Origin: Actinomadura citrea
Lineage (GTDB): Bacteria > Actinomycetota > Actinomycetes > Streptosporangiales > Streptosporangiaceae
NCBI RefSeq assembly: GCF_013409045.1
Contig: NZ_JACCBT010000001.1
Coordinates: forward strand, 6,076,001 to 6,140,000
DNA length: 64,000 nt
Direction of reading: 5' to 3'
A program made the translations under genes and the position numbers. The notes beneath the pieces are model-generated. The model was not told the DNA's origin, searched no databases, and saw only the letters and a program-made list of their open reading frames with translations. Positions 33,176-41,870 of this stretch are shown in pieces; position 1 is the stretch's first letter; each line of letters starts with the position of its first letter.

Positions 33176-34305
33176 CCGAAGAGGCGGGCCCTGGGGGCCT
33201 CGACGACGGCTCCCCCGCACCGACCGCGGGCGCCGTGCTGCGGCCGCACGCCGAGCAGGAGCACGCCGGCGAGCTGGCGCGGCTGGCCGAGCACGACGAC
33301 CGGCCCCGGCCGCCCGGCTGGCGGCTGTCGCCCTGGGCGGTCACCACGTACCTCCTCGGCGGGGAGCTGCCGGACGGCTCGGCGATCAGCCCGAAGTACG
33401 TGGGGCCGCGCCGGCTGATGGAGGTCGCGGTGGCGACGCTCGCGACCGACCGGGCGCTGCTGCTCCTCGGCGTCCCCGGCACGGCGAAGACCTGGGTGTC
33501 CGAGCACCTCGCCGCCGCGGTCAGCGGTGACTCCACGCTGCTCGTGCAGGGGACGGCGGGCACGGCGGAGGAGGCGATCCGCTACGGCTGGAACTACGCG
33601 CGGCTGCTCGCCGAAGGACCCTCGGAGCGGGCGCTGGTGGAGAGCCCGCTGATGCGCGCGATGCGGCGCGGCGCCGTCGCCCGCATCGAGGAGCTGACCC
33701 GGATGCCCTCCGACGTCCAGGACACCCTCATCACCGTCCTGTCGGAGAAGACCCTGCCCGTCCCCGAGCTGAACACCGAGGTGCAGGCGCGCAGGGGCTT
33801 CACGGTGATCGCGACCGCCAACGACCGCGACCGGGGCGTCAACGAGCTGTCCAGCGCGCTGCGCCGCCGGTTCAACACGGTCGTGCTCCCGCTGCCGGAG
33901 TCCGTCGAGGACGAGGTCGCGATCGTCGCGCGTCGCGTCGACCAGATCGGCGCCGGGCTGGAGCTGCCCGAGAGCCCGGCGGGCCTGGAGGAGATCCGGC
34001 GGGTCGTCACGGTGTTCCGGGAGCTGCGGTCCGGGGCCACGGCCGACGGGCGCACCAAGCTGAAGTCGCCCAGCGGGACCCTCAGCACCGCCGAGGCCAT
34101 CTCGGTGATCACCAGCGGGCTGGCCCTGGCCGCGCACTTCGGCGACGGCGTGCTGCGCGCCGCCGACGTGGCGGGCGGGATCGTCGGCGCCGTCGTCCAG
34201 GACCCGGTGTCCGACCGCGTCGTGTGGCAGGAGTACCTGGAGGCGGTCGTCCGGGACCGGCCCGAGTGGCGGGACTTCTACCGCGCCTGCCGGGAGGTCT
34301 CTTGA
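33172..34305 (+). CDS. MoxR-type AAA+ ATPase of the SWIM/VWA operon
   Basis: 377 residues. Walker A GVPGTAKT at 100-107 lies after an N-terminal extension of about 80 residues. The Walker B region reads AVARIEELTR, so the usual Asp-Glu is Glu-Glu. Sensor 1 is FTVIATANDRDRG, the arginine finger candidates are in LSSALRRRFNTV, and the lid follows. It is distinct from the MoxR at 25948-26931. Expected to power remodelling of a client together with the VWA protein three genes on. GTG start overlapping the DUF5691 stop. Confidence 0.92.
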   Translation: MTEEAGPGGLDDGSPAPTAGAVLRPHAEQEHAGELARLAEHDDRPRPPGWRLSPWAVTTYLLGGELPDGSAISPKYVGPRRLMEVAVATLATDRALLLLGVPGTAKTWVSEHLAAAVSGDSTLLVQGTAGTAEEAIRYGWNYARLLAEGPSERALVESPLMRAMRRGAVARIEELTRMPSDVQDTLITVLSEKTLPVPELNTEVQARRGFTVIATANDRDRGVNELSSALRRRFNTVVLPLPESVEDEVAIVARRVDQIGAGLELPESPAGLEEIRRVVTVFRELRSGATADGRTKLKSPSGTLSTAEAISVITSGLALAAHFGDGVLRAADVAGGIVGAVVQDPVSDRVVWQEYLEAVVRDRPEWRDFYRACREVS

Positions 34306-36500
34306 GCCAGGTCGAAGTCTTCGGCATCCGGCACCACGGGCCGGGCTCGGCCCGCGCGCTGCGGGGTGCGCTGGAGGACTTCAAGCCGGACGCGGTGCTG
34401 GTCGAGGGGCCGCCCGAGGCCGATGCGATCGTGGAGCTGGCGGGCGAGCCGGGGATGGTGCCGCCGGTCGCGCTGCTCGCCTACTCCCCCGCACCCGCCG
34501 ACGGCGACCGCAGGGCCGCGTTCTGGCCCTTCGCCGAGTTCAGCCCGGAATGGCAGGCGATCAGGTACGCGCTGTCGGAGGGCGTGCCCGTCCGGTTCTG
34601 CGACCTGCCCGCCGCGAACCAGCTCGTCCCGGCGGAGGAGGAGCCGCCCGAGGAGGGCATCAGGCTCGACCCGCTCGGCTGGCTGGCGAAGGCCGCCGGG
34701 TACGACGACGCCGAGCGGTGGTGGGACGACGTGGTCGAGCACCGCCACGGCGGCCCGTCCCCGTTCCCCGCCATCGCCGAGGCCATGGCGGAGCTGCGCG
34801 GCGAGCTCGAACCGGCGCCGAGGGAGGAGCGGCGCGAGGCCCACATGCGCCGGACGGTGCGCCGCGCCCTCAAGGAGGGCCACGAGCGGGTCGCCGTGGT
34901 CTGCGGGGCGTGGCACGTCCCGGCCCTGCGCGCCAAGGTCCCCGCGAGCCGCGACGACGGCACGCTGCGCGGCCTGCCGAAGACCAAGGTCGCCATGACG
35001 TGGGTGCCGTGGACGCACGGGCGCCTCGCCGGATGGTCCGGCTACGGCGCCGGCGTGCGCTCCCCCGGCTGGTACCACCACCTGTTCGCGGCCCGCGACC
35101 GCCCGATCGAGCGCTGGCTGACCGCCGCCGCCCGCGTCCTGCGCGAGGAGGACCTGCACGTCTCCTCCGCGCACGTGATCGAGGCCGTCCGGCTCGCCGA
35201 GGCCCTGGCCGCGCTGCGCGGGCGCCCCCTCGCCGGGCTGGACGAGGTCACCGAGGCGACCCGGGCCGTCCTGTGCGAGGGCGCCGACCTGCCCGTCCGG
35301 CTCATCCAGGACCGGATGGTGGTCGGCGAGCGGCTCGGCGCGGTCCCGGAGCGGACGCCGATGGTGCCGCTGCAGCGCGACCTGCAGGCCGAGCAGCGGC
35401 GGCTCAGGTTGAAGCCGACCGCGCTCGACAAGGAGCAGGACCTCGACCTGCGCAAGCCCACCGACCTGGAGCGCAGCCGCCTGCTGCACCGGCTCCGCAT
35501 GCTGGACGTGAACTGGGGCGTCCCGTCGGAGAGCCGCTCCAAGGGCACGTTCCGCGAGACGTGGACGCTGGCCTGGCGGCCCGAGTTCGACGTGGAGCTG
35601 ATCGAGGCGAGCGCGTGGGGCACCACCGTGCGCGGTGCGAGCACCGCCCGCGCTAGGGAGGCGGCCGAGAGCGCCACCGCCCTCGCCGACCTCACCTCCG
35701 TTGCCGAGCGCTGCCTGCTCGCCGACCTCGGCGACGCGCTCCCCGCGGTCATGCGCGCCCTCGCCGACCGCGCCGCGGTCGACACCGACGTCGCGCACCT
35801 GATGGCGGCGATGCCCGCGCTGGTCCGCGCGCTGCGCTACGGCGACGTCCGCGGCACCTCCACCGGCCCGCTCCACACGGTGGTCGACGGCCTCGTCGTC
35901 CGCGTCTGCGTCGGGCTCCCGCCCGCGATCACCGGGCTGGACGACGACGCCGCCCGCGAGTTCCTCGGGCACGTCGACGCCGTCCACGGCGCCCTGGCCC
36001 TGCTCGCCGACGAGGCCCACATCGAGCGCTGGCGCCGCACCATGGAGGGCCTGCTCGGCCGTCCCGACACCCTGCACGGCCTCATCGAGGGCCGCCTCAC
36101 GCGCCTGCTGCTCGACGCCGGGCGGCTGCACGACGTCCCCGACCGGATGGCGCGCGCCGTGTCCGTCGGCGCGGCGCCCGACCGCGCCGCCGCCTGGGTC
36201 GAGGGGTTCCTCGCGGGCGGCGGCCTCCTGCTCATGCACGACGAGGCGCTCCTGCGGCTCGTCGACGAGTGGATCGCCGGCCTGCCCGCCGACGCGTTCA
36301 CCGACGTCCTGCCCCTCCTGCGCCGCACGTTCGGCGCCTACCCTGCCGCCGAGCGCCGCGCCATCGGCGAGCGGCTCCGCCGCCGCGGCCGCGCCCCCGC
36401 AGGGCGGGCACGGCCCCCGGAGGACGACGTCGACGAGGCCAGGGCGGCGCCGGCGGCCGCCACGGCCCTGCGGATCCTCGGATGGGAGAAGCCGTCGTGA
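34302..36500 (+). CDS. DUF5682 family protein, probable TraB/ChaN-like hydrolase fold
   Basis: About 732 residues. The N-terminal third begins VEVFGIRHHGPGSARAL, then DAVLVEGPPEAD, and later VAVVCGAWHVPALRAK. This GxxH...E...GxxH pattern resembles the TIKI/TraB/EreA/ChaN superfamily of metal-dependent hydrolases (fold assignment is inference). The C-terminal part is helical. TTG start, overlapping the MoxR stop as TTGA with GGGAGG upstream, so the rare start is well supported. It could be the effector enzyme or the client of the MoxR/VWA machine. Confidence 0.83.
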   Translation: MSQVEVFGIRHHGPGSARALRGALEDFKPDAVLVEGPPEADAIVELAGEPGMVPPVALLAYSPAPADGDRRAAFWPFAEFSPEWQAIRYALSEGVPVRFCDLPAANQLVPAEEEPPEEGIRLDPLGWLAKAAGYDDAERWWDDVVEHRHGGPSPFPAIAEAMAELRGELEPAPREERREAHMRRTVRRALKEGHERVAVVCGAWHVPALRAKVPASRDDGTLRGLPKTKVAMTWVPWTHGRLAGWSGYGAGVRSPGWYHHLFAARDRPIERWLTAAARVLREEDLHVSSAHVIEAVRLAEALAALRGRPLAGLDEVTEATRAVLCEGADLPVRLIQDRMVVGERLGAVPERTPMVPLQRDLQAEQRRLRLKPTALDKEQDLDLRKPTDLERSRLLHRLRMLDVNWGVPSESRSKGTFRETWTLAWRPEFDVELIEASAWGTTVRGASTARAREAAESATALADLTSVAERCLLADLGDALPAVMRALADRAAVDTDVAHLMAAMPALVRALRYGDVRGTSTGPLHTVVDGLVVRVCVGLPPAITGLDDDAAREFLGHVDAVHGALALLADEAHIERWRRTMEGLLGRPDTLHGLIEGRLTRLLLDAGRLHDVPDRMARAVSVGAAPDRAAAWVEGFLAGGGLLLMHDEALLRLVDEWIAGLPADAFTDVLPLLRRTFGAYPAAERRAIGERLRRRGRAPAGRARPPEDDVDEARAAPAAATALRILGWEKPS

Positions 36501-37690
36501 CCGACGAGAGCGTGACCGACGAGAGCGTGGACGACCGGCTGCGGCGCTGGCGGATGGTGCTAGGCGGCGACCAGGCCGACGGGACCGGCGTGACCCTGGC
36601 CGGCGACGACGTCGGTATGGACGGCGCGCTGGAGCGGCTCTACGGGGCCGGCGGCGACGAGGGGCGGCCCCGGCCGGGGCGGCGCGGCGCGGGGCTCGGC
36701 GACTCGGCGCCCTCCGTGGCCCGGTGGCTCGGCGACATCCGCACCTACTTCCCGTCGAGCGTCGTGCGGGTGATGCAGAAGGACGCGATCGAGCGCCTCG
36801 ACCTCACCCGCCTGCTGCTGGAGCCGGAGATGCTGGACGCGGTCGAGCCCGACGTCCACCTCGTCGGGACGCTGCTGTCGCTGAACCGGGTGCTGCCCGA
36901 CAAGGCCAGGGAGTCGGCGCGCGCGGTGGTCCGCACCGTCGTGCGCGACCTGGAGCGGCGGCTCGCGCAGAAGACGCGCTCGGCCGTCGGCGGGGCCCTC
37001 GACCGGTCGGCGCGGGTGCTGCGCCCGAGGCGGCTCGCCGACGTCGACTGGGACCGCACGATCCGCGCGAACCTGCGCCACTACCTGCCCGACCAGGGCA
37101 CCCTCGTGCCGGAGCGGCTGATCGGGTACGGCAGGCGGCGGCAGGCCGTCAAGCGGGACGTGGTGCTCGCGATCGACCAGAGCGGCTCGATGGCGGCGTC
37201 GGTGGTGTACGCGAGCGTGTTCGGGGCGGTGCTGGCGTCGATGCGGTCGCTGCGCACGTCGCTGGTGGTGTTCGACACCAGCGTCGTGGACCTCACCGAC
37301 CAGCTCCACGACCCGGTGGAGGTGCTGTTCGGCACCCAGCTCGGCGGCGGCACCGACATCAACCGCGCCATCGCGTACTGCCAGAGCCTGGTCACGCGCC
37401 CGGCCGAGACGATCCTCGTGCTGATCAGTGACCTGTACGAGGGCGGGGTCCGCGACGAGATGCTGCAGCGGGTCGCGGCGCTGACGGCGGCGGGCGTGCA
37501 GGTCGTCGTCCTGCTCGCCCTGTCGGACGAGGGCGCGCCCGGCTACGACCACGACAACGCGGCGGCCCTGGCCGCGATGGGCGTCCCGGCCTTCGCGTGC
37601 ACCCCCGACGCCTTCCCCGGCCTGATGGCCGCCGCCATCGAGCACCGCGACCTCAAGGAGTGGTCCGAGCGCGCCGCGGGAGACCGGTGA
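36497..37690 (+). CDS. VWA-domain protein with intact MIDAS
   Basis: 397 residues. A variable, acidic N-terminus (TDESVTDESVDD), a helical middle, then a VWA domain from about 220. The metal-ion-dependent adhesion site is complete: Asp227, Ser229, Ser231 (DQSGSM), Thr in GGGTDINRA and Asp in LISDLYEGG. Such proteins pair with MoxR ATPases and present clients to them. Last gene of the operon (GTGA overlap). Only 5 nt separate its stop from that of the convergent kinase. Confidence 0.92.
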   Translation: MTDESVTDESVDDRLRRWRMVLGGDQADGTGVTLAGDDVGMDGALERLYGAGGDEGRPRPGRRGAGLGDSAPSVARWLGDIRTYFPSSVVRVMQKDAIERLDLTRLLLEPEMLDAVEPDVHLVGTLLSLNRVLPDKARESARAVVRTVVRDLERRLAQKTRSAVGGALDRSARVLRPRRLADVDWDRTIRANLRHYLPDQGTLVPERLIGYGRRRQAVKRDVVLAIDQSGSMAASVVYASVFGAVLASMRSLRTSLVVFDTSVVDLTDQLHDPVEVLFGTQLGGGTDINRAIAYCQSLVTRPAETILVLISDLYEGGVRDEMLQRVAALTAAGVQVVVLLALSDEGAPGYDHDNAAALAAMGVPAFACTPDAFPGLMAAAIEHRDLKEWSERAAGDR

Positions 37691-37695
37691 CCGCC

Positions 37696-39243
37696 TCAGA
37701 CGGGTGACCGGGACAGGCCGCGGACCAGGAGGACCACCACCAGGGCGGTCAGCAGGGCGTGGCCGGCCAGGGCGGACGGCTGGATCTCGACGAGCGCGCC
37801 CCAGGCCGCCCACATCGCGACGCGGGCGACGCGCGCGGCCATCACCGTCCCCGCCGCGGGGCGGCTGCCGCGCCACGCCAGGATCGCCCCGACCAGGGTG
37901 ACGACGGCGACGACGGCGAACGACGAGGCGACCACGGGCAGCAGGCCGCCCCGGTGGCCCTCGCTGAGGGACGGCTGGGCGATCAGGATCGCGAGGGCGG
38001 CGACGTCCAGGGCGGCGAGCAGTCCGGCGAGGAGCAGCCCGGTCACGACCGCCGGGCCGCGCCGCAGCGTCCGGGGCGTCCGGGGCGTCCGGGGCGTCCG
38101 AGGCAGCGGAGCGGGTCCGGCCGCAGGTCCGGGCCCAGGTCCGGCCGCAGGTCCGGCCGCAGGTCCCGGCGCAGGTCCGAGCGCAGGTCCGGGCGAGGCC
38201 GGATCGGGCGACGGCGGAACGGGCGCGGGCGGAGCGGGCGAAGGCGGAGCCGGTGCGGCCGTGGGCGGGCCGGGCCATGTCGGCGTCTGCACACCGGAGG
38301 TCTGGACGAACGTGTCGGCGGTCGGCTGCGGCGTGATCTCGAGCACGGGCCCCGGGACCGGCGCCGTCGGGCCGGTGAAGTCCTCCGTGACGTGCTCGAT
38401 GGGGATCTCCAGCCGGGCGTGCCGCTCGCTCTCGCCGAGCAGCCACAGCAGGACGTCCTCGGAGGTGGGGCGGGCCTGCGGGTCCTTGGCGAGGCAGGCG
38501 GCGGCGACCTCGGCGAGCGGGCCGGGCAGGGCGCCGAGGTCGGGCGTCTCGTGCAGGATCCGGTACATCACCGCTGGCAGCGGGCCGCCCGCGAACGGGT
38601 CGCGGCCGGTGGCGGCGAACAGCAGGGTGCTCGCCCAGGCGAACAGGTCGGCCGACGGCCCGACCCGCCCGGTGAACTGCTCGGGGGCCATGTAGGCGGG
38701 CGTGCCGACGACCTGGCTCGTCATCGTCGCGCTCGCGTCGAACGCGCGCGCGATCCCGAAGTCGATCACGCGCGGCCCGTCCGGGCCGATCAGCACGTTC
38801 TGCGGCTTGAGGTCGCGGTGCACGACGTTCGCGCGGTGGATCGCCGACAGCGCCGTCACCGAGCTGATCGCGAGCCGGTCGAGGGCCGCGCCGGTGCGCG
38901 GCCCCTCGTCGCGGACGAGGGCGCGCAGCGAGGGCCCCGGCACGTACTCGCTGACGATGTAGGGGCGGTCGCCCGCCACGTCGGCGGCGAGCATCTGCGC
39001 GGTGCAGAACCCGGCGACCCGCTCCAGGACGGCCATCTCGCGCACGAACCGCTCCCGCGCGTTGGCGTCGCCGACGAGCTGGGCGTGCAGCAGCTTGACG
39101 GCGACCCGGGACGGCCCGGGCCCCGGCTCGGCGGGCCGGCCGAGGTACACCGCGCCCTGGCCGCCGGCGCCGATCCGCCCGAGCAGCTCCCAGCGGCCGA
39201 GCCGGGTGGGATCGGCCGCGGAGAGGGGGACCGGACCCGCCAT
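37696..39243 (-). CDS. Membrane Ser/Thr protein kinase with four C-terminal spans
   Basis: About 515 residues. Kinase domain about 15-280: IGAGGQGAVYLG, VAVKLLHA, VVHRDLKPQNVLI, VIDFGIARAF, GTPAYMAPEQFTG. A Pro/Ala/Gly linker made of short repeats leads to about four hydrophobic segments (LLLAGLLAALDVAALAILIA, VVASSFAVVAVVTLVGAIL and two near the end), with no extracellular sensor domain. It may therefore sense membrane state or partner proteins. GAGGGGGTGCGA precedes the ATG (MAGPVPLS). It diverges from a lipoprotein gene 101 nt away. Confidence 0.92.
   Translation of the reverse strand: MAGPVPLSAADPTRLGRWELLGRIGAGGQGAVYLGRPAEPGPGPSRVAVKLLHAQLVGDANARERFVREMAVLERVAGFCTAQMLAADVAGDRPYIVSEYVPGPSLRALVRDEGPRTGAALDRLAISSVTALSAIHRANVVHRDLKPQNVLIGPDGPRVIDFGIARAFDASATMTSQVVGTPAYMAPEQFTGRVGPSADLFAWASTLLFAATGRDPFAGGPLPAVMYRILHETPDLGALPGPLAEVAAACLAKDPQARPTSEDVLLWLLGESERHARLEIPIEHVTEDFTGPTAPVPGPVLEITPQPTADTFVQTSGVQTPTWPGPPTAAPAPPSPAPPAPVPPSPDPASPGPALGPAPGPAAGPAAGPGPGPAAGPAPLPRTPRTPRTPRTLRRGPAVVTGLLLAGLLAALDVAALAILIAQPSLSEGHRGGLLPVVASSFAVVAVVTLVGAILAWRGSRPAAGTVMAARVARVAMWAAWGALVEIQPSALAGHALLTALVVVLLVRGLSRSPV
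38067..38200. repeat. Short tandem repeats in the kinase linker
   Basis: Two in-frame arrays: GGGCGTCCG 9-nt repeats (encoding RTP) and a run of GCAGGTCC-type 12-nt repeats (encoding PAAG/PGPA). They keep the frame and lie just before the first membrane span, so they are likely length-variable. Confidence 0.65.
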
Positions 39244-39344
39244 TCGCACCCCCTCGAAAAAAATTGAGCATTCCCGCGGGCACAAAACCGCTCCGCCCGG
39301 CATCGAAGAGTATAGGTTCGGCGAGCCCGAAGCGGGAGAAGAAG

Positions 39345-40418
39345 ATGCTGCAGATTCGTTCGACGATTGCGCGGTCCTGGGTCGGCGCCGTGCCGCTGGC
39401 GGGGGCCGTCGCGGCCCTCGTGGCGGCGGGTGCGCTGACCGGCTGCGGGGACGCCGGCGCGACCATCACGCGGCTGACGGTGGGATCGCCGGGGCCCGAC
39501 CCGTACACGCTGGCGTCCGGCACCGACAGGGTCGATGTGAAGGCGAGGCCGCAGGCAGGCGGCACGAAGGAGGGGGACGCACCGGGACTCTACGGCGGGA
39601 CGCGCCAGGCCTCGACCTGCGACAGGGAGAAGCTCGCCGCCTTCCTGCGGGCCCACCCCGACAAGGCGCGGGCGTGGGCGCGGGTGCAGGGGATCCCGGT
39701 GGGCGACATCCCGCGGTACGTGTCGCGGCAGACGCCGGTCCTGCTGCGCACCGACACGCTGGTCACCAACCACGGGTACCGGGACGGGGAGGCGACGAGC
39801 GATCCCGCCGTCCTTCAAGCCGGAATGGGCGTTCTGGTCAATGGTTACGGAGTGCCCACGGTGAAGTGCAATTGCGGCAATCCCCTCACTCCGCCCGACA
39901 AAAAGATCTCCACCCGGAACGCGTCGTACAGTGGCCGATCCTGGCCGGGATTCGAGAAGGGGAATGTCACCCGAATCCGGCCGCGGGATTCCCAGAAGGG
40001 GACGATCGTCACTTTCGTCCTGGTCGACCCGGAGGCCACGATGGGATTTGCCCGGCCCCGCGCCACCGAGGGGGCGTCGGACGGGCCGCCGACCGCGCTG
40101 CCGCGGACGGAGACGGAGGTCGTGGCGAGCGACTCGCCCGCACCGTCCGACTCCGGCCTGGAGACGCCCGGCACCGAGTCCCCCGGGACGCAGTCCCCCG
40201 GCCCGGGGACTCCCGGCCTGGAGACGCCCGGTACCGAGCCCCCCGGGACGCAGTCCCCCGGGCCGGAGACCCCGGCCCCCGCGCTCTCGTCCCCGTCACC
40301 GGGCGTGGCCACGCAGGACCCGGGTACGGGTGCCGGTGGGAAGGATGCGCCGGGCGACGGGGCGCACGGGCCGGTCTCCCTGCCGCCGTCGAAGGAGCCC
40401 GCGCCCGCGATCTCCTGA
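39345..40418 (+). CDS. Secreted lipoprotein, DUF6777-like
   Basis: About 357 residues. The signal peptide ends in the lipobox GALTGC, so Cys is lipidated and the protein is held outside the membrane. The central domain carries KCNCGNPLTPP and EKLAAFLRAHPDKARAWA, which I associate with DUF6777 (moderately sure). The C-terminal tail is Pro/Ser/Thr-rich with two 20-residue repeats. GGGAG precedes the ATG. Divergent from the membrane kinase, so it is a possible sensor partner or target of the kinase. Confidence 0.78.
   Translation: MLQIRSTIARSWVGAVPLAGAVAALVAAGALTGCGDAGATITRLTVGSPGPDPYTLASGTDRVDVKARPQAGGTKEGDAPGLYGGTRQASTCDREKLAAFLRAHPDKARAWARVQGIPVGDIPRYVSRQTPVLLRTDTLVTNHGYRDGEATSDPAVLQAGMGVLVNGYGVPTVKCNCGNPLTPPDKKISTRNASYSGRSWPGFEKGNVTRIRPRDSQKGTIVTFVLVDPEATMGFARPRATEGASDGPPTALPRTETEVVASDSPAPSDSGLETPGTESPGTQSPGPGTPGLETPGTEPPGTQSPGPETPAPALSSPSPGVATQDPGTGAGGKDAPGDGAHGPVSLPPSKEPAPAIS
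40155..40274 (+). repeat. Two 60-nt tandem repeats in the lipoprotein tail
   Basis: Each unit encodes GLETPGTExPGTQSPGPxTP. The two copies, 60 nt apart, differ at few positions. They lie in the disordered C-terminal tail. Confidence 0.75.
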
Positions 40419-40428
40419 TACCGTGCGC

Positions 40429-40448
40429 TATCTTTGTTCATATGAGCA
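40429..40448 (+). promoter_or_regulatory. -10 and ArsR operator over the start codon
   Basis: TATCTT (40429-40434) is followed by TGTTCATATGAGCA (40435-40448), a palindrome with one mismatched pair whose centre holds the ArsR ATG. The mRNA is probably leaderless, and the bound repressor would cover its start. Confidence 0.6.
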
Positions 40449-40831
40449 GTGCTTCAGATGTCGCCGCCCCGGACGCCTGCGCCGTCCGGGTCGTCGACGC
40501 CGCGAAGGTCGCCGCCGTCTCGGCGTCCCTGCCGGACGGGGAGACGATCACCGAGCTGGCGCAGGTGTTCGGGCTGCTGTCCGACCCCGGCCGGCTACGG
40601 GTGATCACCGCGCTGCTCGAAGGGGGGGAGATGTGCGTGTGCGACATCGCCGCGTCCTGCGGGCACTCGGAGTCGGCGGTCTCGCACGCGCTGCGCCTGC
40701 TGCGCGCCAACCGCGTCGTGCGCGTCCGCCGCGCCGGCCGGATGGCCTACTACCGGCTGGACGACTCGCACGTCCGGCTGCTGCTCGATCTCGCCCTCAC
40801 CCACGTCGGCCACGGGGAGGAAGGCACATGA
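40442..40831 (+). CDS. ArsR/SmtB-family zinc-type metalloregulator
   Basis: A 129-residue repressor. Winged helix around 40-105 (LSDPGRLRVITALLEG, HSESAVSHALRLLRANRVV). The C-terminal helix has Asp108-x-His110-x10-His121-x2-His124, exactly the spacing of the alpha-5 zinc site of CzrA. A CVC motif (GEMCVCDI) on the recognition-helix side recalls the alpha-3 site as well. Its stop overlaps the start of the CDF exporter as ATGA, so it probably releases the operon when Zn(II), or a similar metal, is in excess. Confidence 0.9.
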   Translation: MSSASDVAAPDACAVRVVDAAKVAAVSASLPDGETITELAQVFGLLSDPGRLRVITALLEGGEMCVCDIAASCGHSESAVSHALRLLRANRVVRVRRAGRMAYYRLDDSHVRLLLDLALTHVGHGEEGT

Positions 40832-41844
40832 TCGGGGACCGCGAGGACACGCCCGGGAAGCGGGGGCACGGGCACGGCCACGGGCACGCCGTCTCCGCGG
40901 GCGCCGACCGGCGGCTGCTGACCGGCGCGCTGGCGCTGATCATCGTCTACATGTCGGGCGAGGTGGTCGTCGGCCTGCTCGCGGGGTCGCTGGCGCTGAT
41001 CACCGACGCCGCGCACATGATGACCGACGCGTTCGCGATCGCGCTGGCGCTGGTCGCGATGCGCATCGCGGCCCGGCCGCCGAAGGGCGGGTACACCTTC
41101 GGCCTGCGCCGTGCCGAGATCCTGTCCGCGCAGCTGAACGGGCTGACGCTGATCCTGCTCACCGTCTACTTCGTGTACGAGGGGGTCCGGCGGCTGATCG
41201 AGCCGCCCGCCGTGGAGGGCCAGTTCGTCTTCTGGACGGCCCTCGCGGGCATCGCCGTCAACATCGCGGCGACCATGCTGATCAGCCGGGCGGACCGGCG
41301 CAGCCTGAACGTCGAGGGCGCGTTCCAGCACATCCTGAACGACCTGTTCGCGTTCATCGCGACCGCGGTCGCGGGCCTGGTCGTGTGGACGACGGGCTTC
41401 GCCCGCGCGGACGCGGTCGCCTCGCTGGTGGTGGCGGCGCTGATGCTCAAGGCCGGGTACCGGCTGCTGCGGGACGCGGGCCGGGTGCTCATGGAGGCCG
41501 CGCCCGCCGGGCTCGACCCGTCCGAGCTCGGCGCCCGGCTCGCCGGGCGCCCCTGCGTCGAGGAGGTCCACGACCTGCACGTGTGGGAGGTCAGCTCGGG
41601 CTACCCGGCGCTGTCGGCGCACGTGCTGGTCGACTCCCAGGGCGACTGCCACGCCGTGCGACGCGACCTGCAGGAGCTGCTGCGCGACGCCTACGCGATC
41701 ACGCACACCACGCTGGAGGTCGACCACGTGGACGAGCCGTCCGGCGGCGGCCACGTCCACTGCGACGACGCGCACGGCCCCCGCCATGTGGCGGAGGCCG
41801 TCGAGCCGCACGAGCACGCGGGCGGCGCGCCGTGCGACCACTAG
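40828..41844 (+). CDS. CDF-family cation (zinc) exporter
   Basis: A 338-residue membrane antiporter with six spans. The transport site is formed by His63/Asp67 (DAAHMMTD) in span 2 and His168/Asp172 (HILND) in span 5, typical for zinc. The N-terminus (HGHGHGH) and C-terminus (HVHCDDAH, EPHEHAG) are His-rich metal traps. A cytoplasmic domain (VEEVHDLHVWEVSSG) follows the last span. Co-expressed with its ArsR regulator. It removes excess Zn or related ions from the cytoplasm. Confidence 0.93.
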   Translation: MIGDREDTPGKRGHGHGHGHAVSAGADRRLLTGALALIIVYMSGEVVVGLLAGSLALITDAAHMMTDAFAIALALVAMRIAARPPKGGYTFGLRRAEILSAQLNGLTLILLTVYFVYEGVRRLIEPPAVEGQFVFWTALAGIAVNIAATMLISRADRRSLNVEGAFQHILNDLFAFIATAVAGLVVWTTGFARADAVASLVVAALMLKAGYRLLRDAGRVLMEAAPAGLDPSELGARLAGRPCVEEVHDLHVWEVSSGYPALSAHVLVDSQGDCHAVRRDLQELLRDAYAITHTTLEVDHVDEPSGGGHVHCDDAHGPRHVAEAVEPHEHAGGAPCDH

Positions 41845-41870
41845 GGCCGCGCGGCCGCGCCGTCCTGTGA

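Noticed and set aside
30228..37690. Calling the SWIM-VWA operon an anti-phage system
   Set aside because: No nuclease, toxin, cyclase or other effector domain is recognisable. Operon structure alone does not show defence.
41845..41856. GGCCGCGCGGCC as a terminator between the CDF exporter and GH44 genes
   Set aside because: It is a self-complementary 12-mer that leaves no room for a loop without losing most pairs, and no T-run follows.
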